From NCBI GenBank assembly GCA_023818785.1, contig JAMWCO010000037.1:1-11089 (forward strand): 11,089 bases of DNA, in the 5' to 3' direction. The translations under genes were made by a program, and so were the position numbers. The notes below the pieces were generated by a model. That model saw only the letters and a program-made list of their open reading frames with translations, was not told the DNA's origin and searched no databases. The DNA is from Candidatus Omnitrophota bacterium. GTDB taxonomy: Bacteria; Ratteibacteria; UBA8468; B48-G9; JAFGKM01. Each line of letters begins with the position of its first letter. Positions within the stretch are counted from its first letter, which is position 1. This document shows positions 6,254 to 11,089 of this stretch, in pieces.

Positions 6254-7400
6254 TTGTAAGTTCTTTTATTAGTTCAAGGGCAATTATATTTCTTTGAATT
6301 TGGTTTGTTCCTTCATATATCTGTGTTATTTTTGCGTCTCTGAACATTTTTTCAACTGGATAATCTTTCATATATCCATAACCACCAAATATTTGAATTG
6401 CATCTGTTGTAACTTTCATTGCAACATCTGAAGCAAAAAGTTTACACATTGCAGATTCTTTTGAAAATTCCTTTATTCCACTGTCTATCATCTTTGCTGT
6501 CTGATAAATTAAAGATCTTGCTGCTTCTATTTGTGTTGCCATATCAGCAAGGATGTGACTTACTGCCTGAAAAGAGATTATCGTTTGCCCAAATTGTTTT
6601 CTTGTATGAGCATATTTTAATGCTTCCTCAAAGGCTCCTTGTGCTATTCCAAGTGCCTGTGCCGCAACTCCAGGTCTACTTGTATCAAAATTTTTAATTG
6701 TTATTAAAAATCCCATTCCTTCTCTTCCAAGAACATTTTCTTTTGGAACTTTACAGTTTTCAAAAATAAGTTCTCTCGTAGCAGATGCTCTTATGCCAAG
6801 TTTTTTTTCTTTCTTCCCAAAATTAAAACCATCCATCCCCTTTTCAAGAATAAATGCAGTTGCTCCTCTTGGTCCTTTTGTTTTATCAGTTGAAGCAATT
6901 ACAACATAAATTTCTGCTTCTCCTCCATTTGTTATCCATTGTTTTGTCCCATTTAAAATATACCAATCGCCTTCTTTTTTTGCAGTTGTATTTAAGTTTG
7001 TTATATCACTTCCTGCTTCAGGTTCTGTTACAGCAAATGCAGCAAGTTTTTCCCCTCTTGCTATTGGAGATAAATATTTTTTTTTCTGTTCTTCATTTCC
7101 AAATAATATTATTGGGAAAGCACCAAGAGCAGTTCCTGCATAAGAAAGAGCAATACCCCCACAAACCCTGCTTAATTCTTCAATAACAAGACATAATTCA
7201 AACACTCCATATCCAAGACCACCATATTCAGAAGGGACAAAAACACCAAAAAGGTCTGCTTTTGCTAATTCTTCTACTATATCCCAAGGGAATGTCTCAT
7301 TTTCATCATATTCTGCTCTTTTTGGTTTTATTTTCTCTTCTGCTATTTTTCTTGCTGTTTCTTTAATCATTTTCTGTTCTTCTGTCAAAAAATATTCCAT
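6246..7400 (-). CDS. Acyl-CoA dehydrogenase (short/medium-chain type)
   Basis: FAD enzyme that forms a 2,3 double bond in acyl-CoA thioesters, passing electrons to electron-transfer flavoprotein. The 384 residues carry the whole family layout: helical N-terminus, FAD/substrate signature AFAVTEPEAGSD (121-132), WITNGG (155-160), the beta domain, then RKQFGQTIISFQAV (267-280) and the C-terminal IFGGYGYMKDYPVEKMFRD (337-355). The probable catalytic base is E363 in YEGTNQIQRN, the position used in short-, medium- and butyryl-CoA dehydrogenases rather than the isovaleryl or long-chain type. The start is ATG 7400 with GGAGG at 7406-7410; an upstream in-frame TTG at 7412 overlaps that site and is rejected. 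It follows fabF by 14 bases in the fatty-acid synthesis operon. No etfAB genes are visible. Substrate is unknown; a role beside synthesis rather than breakdown is inference from context. Confidence 0.93.
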   Translation of the reverse strand: MEYFLTEEQKMIKETARKIAEEKIKPKRAEYDENETFPWDIVEELAKADLFGVFVPSEYGGLGYGVFELCLVIEELSRVCGGIALSYAGTALGAFPIILFGNEEQKKKYLSPIARGEKLAAFAVTEPEAGSDITNLNTTAKKEGDWYILNGTKQWITNGGEAEIYVVIASTDKTKGPRGATAFILEKGMDGFNFGKKEKKLGIRASATRELIFENCKVPKENVLGREGMGFLITIKNFDTSRPGVAAQALGIAQGAFEEALKYAHTRKQFGQTIISFQAVSHILADMATQIEAARSLIYQTAKMIDSGIKEFSKESAMCKLFASDVAMKVTTDAIQIFGGYGYMKDYPVEKMFRDAKITQIYEGTNQIQRNIIALELIKELTKK

Positions 7401-7405
7401 CTTTT

Positions 7406-7410
7406 CCTCC
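7406..7410 (-). promoter_or_regulatory. Ribosome binding site deciding the acyl-CoA dehydrogenase start
   Basis: On the minus strand GGAGG followed by AAAAG precedes the ATG at 7400. The alternative in-frame TTG at 7412 overlaps this site and would add only MEEK. Confidence 0.8.
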
Positions 7411-7414
7411 AAAT

Positions 7415-8644
7415 TTAAATCTTTTTTAAAACCAAACTTACATTATGTCCACCAAAACCAAAAGAATTAGAAATTGCAACTTTAATATCTTTTTCTCTCG
7501 CTATATTTGGAACATAATCAAGGTCACAATCAGGGTCTGGATATTCATAGTTTATTGTTGGAGGAATTATACCTGTTTTAATTGTAAGACAAGTTGAAAT
7601 AAACTCCACTGCTCCTGCTGCTCCAAGAAGATGACCTATCATTGATTTTATTGAACTTACAGGTATTTTATATGCATTTTCTTTAAATAATTTTTTAATT
7701 GCTATAGTTTCACTTTTATCATTTAATTGAGTACTTGTTCCATGAGCATTTATATAATCAACTTCTTCTGGATTTATTTTTGCATCATTTAAAGCATAAT
7801 TCATTGAAAGATAAGCACCAAAACCATCAGGGGCAGGTGCAGTTATATGATAAGCATCACAACTCATACCTGCTCCTATAAATTCACAGTATATTTTTGC
7901 ACCTCTTTTTTTAGCATGCTCAAATGATTCAAGAACAACTACTCCTGCTCCTTCTCCCATTACAAAACCATCTCTTTCTTTATCAAATGGTCTTGATGCT
8001 TTTTTTGGTTGGTCATTTCTTGTTGAGAGTGCTTTCATAGAACAAAAACCAGCAACTCCTAATGGTGTTATACATGATTCTGTCCCTCCAGCAATAATTA
8101 TATCTGTTATTCCGCTTCTTATTAAATTTAAAGCGATAGCAAGAGCATGAGCACCTGATGCACAGGCACTCACAGTGCAGAAATTAATTCCTTTAAAACC
8201 ATAATAAATCGCAATCTGTCCTGAAGCAATGTCTGGAATAAGCATAGGAATAAGGAAAGGAGAAACTCTATTTGGTCCATTTTCAATAAGAATTTTATGC
8301 TGTTGCTCTATAATTCTTAATCCACCAATACCTGCACCTATTATAACCCCAACTTTTTCTTTTTCATTCTCGCTAAATTCAATACCACTATCTTTTATCG
8401 CTTCTTCTGTTGCTTTAATAGCAAACTGAACAAATAAATCCATCTTCTTTTTTTCTTTCGGATGAAGATTTTCAAGATTAAAATTTTTAACCTCTGCTGC
8501 TATCTTTGTATCATACATAGAAGCATCAAAGGAAGTAATTTTATCAATCCCACTAACTCCATTTATTAAATTTTCCCAACTTGTTTTTACATCATTACCA
8601 ATAGGAGTAACCAATCCTATTCCAGTTACTACAACTTTTCTCAT
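7415..8644 (-). CDS. fabF: 3-oxoacyl-[acyl-carrier-protein] synthase II (FabF)
   Basis: Condensing enzyme that extends acyl-ACP by two carbons using malonyl-ACP. The 409-residue length matches FabF. The Cys-His-His triad is intact: C161 in VSACASGAHA, H301 in NAHGTSTQLND and H338 in SIKSMIGHLLGAAG, with supporting K333. The N-terminus VVVTGIGLVTPIG and the C-terminal NSFGFGGHN (393-401) are also characteristic. Gatekeeper and acyl-pocket residues would be needed to tell chain-length range; FabF rather than FabB is favoured by overall motif form and by adjacency to acpP. The ATG overlaps the acpP stop (ATGA at 8641-8644), a coupled arrangement that would keep carrier and synthase in step. No anomalies are seen. 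Confidence 0.96.
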   Translation of the reverse strand: MRKVVVTGIGLVTPIGNDVKTSWENLINGVSGIDKITSFDASMYDTKIAAEVKNFNLENLHPKEKKKMDLFVQFAIKATEEAIKDSGIEFSENEKEKVGVIIGAGIGGLRIIEQQHKILIENGPNRVSPFLIPMLIPDIASGQIAIYYGFKGINFCTVSACASGAHALAIALNLIRSGITDIIIAGGTESCITPLGVAGFCSMKALSTRNDQPKKASRPFDKERDGFVMGEGAGVVVLESFEHAKKRGAKIYCEFIGAGMSCDAYHITAPAPDGFGAYLSMNYALNDAKINPEEVDYINAHGTSTQLNDKSETIAIKKLFKENAYKIPVSSIKSMIGHLLGAAGAVEFISTCLTIKTGIIPPTINYEYPDPDCDLDYVPNIAREKDIKVAISNSFGFGGHNVSLVLKKI

Positions 8645-8886
8645 TGTGCCTTCTTTTTTTCTATATAATCAATTGCATCTTTAACTGTTTTAATTTTTTC
8701 TGCATCTTCATCTGGTATTTCAAGTCCAAACTTTTCTTCAAAATCCATAACAAGTTCAACAGTATCAAGAGAATCTGCTCCAAGGTCTTCAACAAATGCT
8801 GCCTCTTCTGTTACTTCTGAAACTTTTACCCCTAATTTTTCTACTATAATATCTTTTACAATTTTTGCAATTTCTTCTCTTGTCAT
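8641..8886 (-). CDS. acpP: Acyl carrier protein
   Basis: Small acidic four-helix protein that carries growing acyl chains on a 4'-phosphopantetheine arm. It has 81 residues, the usual size. The prosthetic group attaches to S39 in DLGADSLDTVELVM, the classic motif, and helix II/III are rich in E and D as expected (FEEKFGLEIPDEDAEKI). AAAGGAGG lies four bases before the ATG, a strong site fitting an abundant protein. It sits between fabG (13-base gap) and fabF (four-base overlap), the common order in bacterial fatty-acid operons. Confidence 0.97.
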   Translation of the reverse strand: MTREEIAKIVKDIIVEKLGVKVSEVTEEAAFVEDLGADSLDTVELVMDFEEKFGLEIPDEDAEKIKTVKDAIDYIEKKKAQ

Positions 8887-8890
8887 AAAC

Positions 8891-8898
8891 CCTCCTTT
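8891..8898 (-). promoter_or_regulatory. Strong ribosome binding site of acpP
   Basis: AAAGGAGG on the minus strand, four bases from the ATG at 8886, filling most of the 13-base fabG-acpP gap. Confidence 0.75.
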
Positions 8899-8899
8899 C

Positions 8900-9631
8900 T
8901 TACATTACAAGTCCACCATCTATTCTAAAAATTTGTCCTGTTATATAATTTGCTTTTTCTGATGCTAAAAAATAAACCAATTCTGCTACTTCTTCTGGTT
9001 TTCCAAATCTTCCAAGTGGTATTGATTTTAAGATTTCTTCTTTTATTTTTTGTGGTAAATTTTCAGTCATTTTTGTCATTATATATCCTGGTGCTACTCC
9101 ATTTACATTTATACCACCTCGTGCAAATTCTTTTGCACATGTTTTTGTTAAAGCAATAAGTCCTGCTTTTGAAGAAGAATAATTTGCCTGTCCAATATTT
9201 CCAATTTCTCCTATTATTGATGCTATATTTACTATTTTTCCATTTTTTTGTTTATACATAATTTGACCTATTATTTTACTACATAAGAATGCACCTTTCA
9301 AGTTAACATTTAAAACATCATCCCAATCATTTTCACTCATTCTGAAAATAATTTTATCTTTTGTAATTCCAGCATTATTAATTAAAATATCTATTTTACT
9401 CCACTTATTTAAAACTTCCTTACTCCCTTCTTCTATCTCTTTTTCTTTTGTAATATCTATTTTTCTTGCAATTGTTTCAATTCCAATTTCATTCAATTCT
9501 TTATCAAATATTTCATCAATAAATATATCCCACAAAACAAGTTTTGCTTTATCTTGTCCAAATTTTCTTGAAATAGCCTTACCTATTCCACCAAATGCAC
9601 CTGTAATTACAACAACTTTATCTTTAAACAT
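8900..9631 (-). CDS. fabG: 3-oxoacyl-[acyl-carrier-protein] reductase (FabG)
   Basis: Short-chain dehydrogenase/reductase that reduces 3-oxoacyl-ACP in the first reductive step of chain elongation. The 243 residues show the Rossmann glycine motif TGAFGGIG (10-17), NNAG (85-88), N110, catalytic S138, Y151 and K155 (YSSSK), PG at 181-182 and a final FRIDGG. The start is the ATG at 9631, preceded by AAAGGGGG; an 18-codon upstream extension lies inside fabD and precedes the normal N-terminus MFKDKVVVITG. The gene overlaps the end of fabD by eight bases. Unusually, the glycine motif lacks the arginine of the common TGASRGIG form, and an aspartate (D35, in LVLWDIF) ends the second strand; both are features of NAD(H)-using relatives rather than NADPH-dependent FabG. 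Operon position makes FabG far more likely than another SDR. Confidence 0.93.
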   Translation of the reverse strand: MFKDKVVVITGAFGGIGKAISRKFGQDKAKLVLWDIFIDEIFDKELNEIGIETIARKIDITKEKEIEEGSKEVLNKWSKIDILINNAGITKDKIIFRMSENDWDDVLNVNLKGAFLCSKIIGQIMYKQKNGKIVNIASIIGEIGNIGQANYSSSKAGLIALTKTCAKEFARGGINVNGVAPGYIMTKMTENLPQKIKEEILKSIPLGRFGKPEEVAELVYFLASEKANYITGQIFRIDGGLVM

Positions 9632-10556
9632 TTTGTCCCCCTTTAAAAAAGGAGTAAAAATCCATAAATGTTTTTTGGTTTTCAATACTGAAAGATGGAA
9701 TAAGAGGATTAATAGATTCTATTAATTTTTTCAATACATTTTTAGGTCCTACTTCAACAAAACAAGCAACTCCATCTTTAATCATATTTTCAATTATTTC
9801 AACCCATTTGACAGGTAAATAAAATTGTTTTAATATTCCTTCCTTTATTTCCTCTTTGTTCATACTTTTTTTACCAGAAAAATTCATATATATAGGGAAC
9901 TTAGGGTCTTTAAAATCTATCTTTTCAATTTCTTTTTTAAATATATCTGCTGCTTCTTTCATATATTTTGTATGAAAAGGTCCACTTACTTTTAAAAAAA
10001 TATTTTTTATTCTTTTTTCTTTCAAATAATTTGCAAGTTTTTCCAATTCTTCCTTTTTCCCTCCAACAACTATTTGATTATATGAATTTATATTTGAAAT
10101 TTCTATATCATAACTTTTAATTATTTTATCAATATCTTTAATAGGTAAACCAATTATTGCAAGTAAAGTTCCATCAACTTTTTTTGAAATTTCATCCATA
10201 ATTTGGGCTCTCCTTTTAACAAGATAAAATCCTTCTTCTATTGAAAATACTTCACTTACACATAAAGCAGTATATTCTCCTAAACTATGACCAGATATAC
10301 AATAAGGTAATATTTGAGTTTTTTCTATAAAATATTTCCAGCAAATCAGACTCACTCCAAATACTGCGGGTTGACAATATAAAGTCCTTGTTAATTCTTC
10401 CATAGGCCCATTAAATATTTTTTCTATTAAAGACAAATTCGTTATTTTTTCTCCTATTTCAAGAATTTCAATATATTTTTTACTTTCTTCAATTATTTCT
10501 TTGCCCATCCCAACATATTGAGACGCCTGCCCTGGAAAGACAATTCCTAATTTCAT
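9624..10556 (-). CDS. fabD: Malonyl-CoA:acyl-carrier-protein transacylase (FabD)
   Basis: Moves malonyl from CoA to ACP, supplying the extender unit for FabH and FabF. The 310-residue protein starts MKLGIVFPGQASQYVGMG, the family's standard N-terminus with the oxyanion-hole glutamine Q10. The nucleophile is S91 in GHSLGEYTAL, with R116 (in VKRRAQIM) binding the malonyl carboxylate and H195 in SGPFHTKYM as the catalytic base. VEVGPKNVL near residues 271-279 is the usual C-terminal motif. The chosen start at 10556 overlaps the fabH stop (ATGA) and has AAGGTGG at 10562-10568; a GTG or similar start further upstream would only add a tail encoded within fabH. The 3' end overlaps fabG by eight bases. 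Confidence 0.95.
   Translation of the reverse strand: MKLGIVFPGQASQYVGMGKEIIEESKKYIEILEIGEKITNLSLIEKIFNGPMEELTRTLYCQPAVFGVSLICWKYFIEKTQILPYCISGHSLGEYTALCVSEVFSIEEGFYLVKRRAQIMDEISKKVDGTLLAIIGLPIKDIDKIIKSYDIEISNINSYNQIVVGGKKEELEKLANYLKEKRIKNIFLKVSGPFHTKYMKEAADIFKKEIEKIDFKDPKFPIYMNFSGKKSMNKEEIKEGILKQFYLPVKWVEIIENMIKDGVACFVEVGPKNVLKKLIESINPLIPSFSIENQKTFMDFYSFFKGGQNV
9637..9644 (-). promoter_or_regulatory. Ribosome binding site deciding the fabG start
   Basis: AAAGGGGG on the minus strand, five bases before the ATG at 9631 and inside the end of fabD. It selects this start over the longer in-frame extension to 9685. Confidence 0.65.
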
Positions 10557-11089
10557 TTTATCCACCTTATCAAATTTGCTGCCCATGTAAGTCCTGCTCC
10601 AAAAGCAACAAGAATTATTAAATCTCCTTTTTTTATTTTCCCCTCTTTTACTGCTTCATCAAGTGCAATAGGAACACAGGCAGCAGACATATTTCCATAT
10701 TTTTCTATATTTATAAAAAACTTTTCAATAGGTATATTAAGATTTTTTGCTACTCCTGCTATAATTCTTAAATTTGCTTGATGAGGAATAATAATTGATA
10801 TATCCTCTTTTTTAACATTACTTTTTTTTAAAATTTTTTCAACTGCTTCACTCATTGATAATATTGCTATTTTAAATAGAGTAGAACCCTCCATCTTCAT
10901 AAAATTTTCTCTATTTTCTATTGTTTTAAAAGAAGATTGATTTAAAGAACCACCAGCAGGTATATATAATAAGTCTCCATAATTTCCATCTGAAGATAAA
11001 AAACTTTCAATAATTCCTTCTTCTTCTGTAAATGAAACAACTGCTGCTCCTGCACCATCTCCAAGTAAAACACATGTGCTTCTATCTGT
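10553..11089 (-). CDS. fabH: 3-oxoacyl-[acyl-carrier-protein] synthase III (FabH), C-terminal part
   Basis: Starts fatty-acid synthesis by condensing an acyl-CoA primer with malonyl-ACP. The gene enters the window on its minus-strand side and only the last 178 codons are visible; the nucleophilic cysteine region lies beyond 11089. The first visible residues are TDRSTCVLLGDGAGAAVV, the conserved FabH block. The histidine of the triad is in IIPHQANLRII (residue 103 of the visible part) and the asparagine is in YGNMSAACVPIAL (133), where NTSAAS is more common. The ending LVAFGAGLTWAANLIRW is typical. An internal ATG at 10900 is not the start, because the frame and homology continue upstream of it to the window edge. 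The stop overlaps the fabD ATG. Confidence 0.95.
   Translation of the reverse strand, partial: TDRSTCVLLGDGAGAAVVSFTEEEGIIESFLSSDGNYGDLLYIPAGGSLNQSSFKTIENRENFMKMEGSTLFKIAILSMSEAVEKILKKSNVKKEDISIIIPHQANLRIIAGVAKNLNIPIEKFFINIEKYGNMSAACVPIALDEAVKEGKIKKGDLIILVAFGAGLTWAANLIRWIK

Noticed and set aside
6419..7186. Leucine-rich plus-strand reading frames opposite the acyl-CoA dehydrogenase
   Set aside because: They are antisense shadows of a clearly conserved gene, have low-complexity Leu/Gln content and match no domain.
8229..9159. Short plus-strand hydrophobic reading frames opposite fabF and fabG
   Set aside because: They mirror conserved minus-strand coding and have no supporting signals.
9632..9685. 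18-residue N-terminal extension of fabG
   Set aside because: It reads through the end of fabD and precedes a normal FabG N-terminus that has its own AAAGGGGG leader.
10557..10586. Ten-residue N-terminal extension of fabD
   Set aside because: It lies inside fabH; MKLGIVFPGQ at 10556 is the standard FabD start with an AAGGTGG leader and an ATGA coupling.

Overview
The window is bacterial chromosomal DNA and is almost entirely coding. It is very A+T-rich by eye, uses many AGA, ATA and AAA codons, and places strong Shine-Dalgarno sequences of the AAGGAGG type before several genes. It carries a type II fatty-acid synthesis operon and a complete Pst phosphate uptake operon. A rubrerythrin-like oxygen-defence protein hints at an anaerobe or microaerophile. 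I cannot name a phylum: no rRNA, tRNA or lineage-specific marker is present.

Two gene blocks converge near position 5340. The plus-strand block (1-5343) holds the end of pstS, then pstC, pstA, pstB and phoU, tightly packed with overlapping starts and stops. Next comes a 32-codon remnant of a low-molecular-weight phosphatase/arsenate reductase gene, an unrecognised 107-residue protein, a rubrerythrin-type ferritin-like diiron protein and a ZIP-family metal transporter. Together these form a phosphate transport module followed by a small metal/oxidative-stress module.

The minus-strand block (5340-11089, read from right to left) holds the end of fabH, then fabD, fabG, acpP and fabF, then an acyl-CoA dehydrogenase and an RluD-type pseudouridine synthase. 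FabD loads malonyl onto AcpP, FabH starts chains, FabF elongates them and FabG does the first reduction. No dehydratase (FabZ) or conventional enoyl reductase (FabI/K/L/V) lies in the window. The dehydrogenase sits where such a gene might be expected, which is the main metabolic curiosity here.

The two blocks share a TTAA that supplies both final stop codons, and no G+C-rich terminator is visible between them. No gap exceeds 300 bases. I see no CRISPR array, insertion sequence, tRNA or rRNA. The best second-look items are the arsenate-reductase remnant after phoU, the unknown gene beside it, the dehydrogenase in the fab operon, a FabG with NADH-type cofactor residues, and a G+C-rich hairpin inside the start of pstC.
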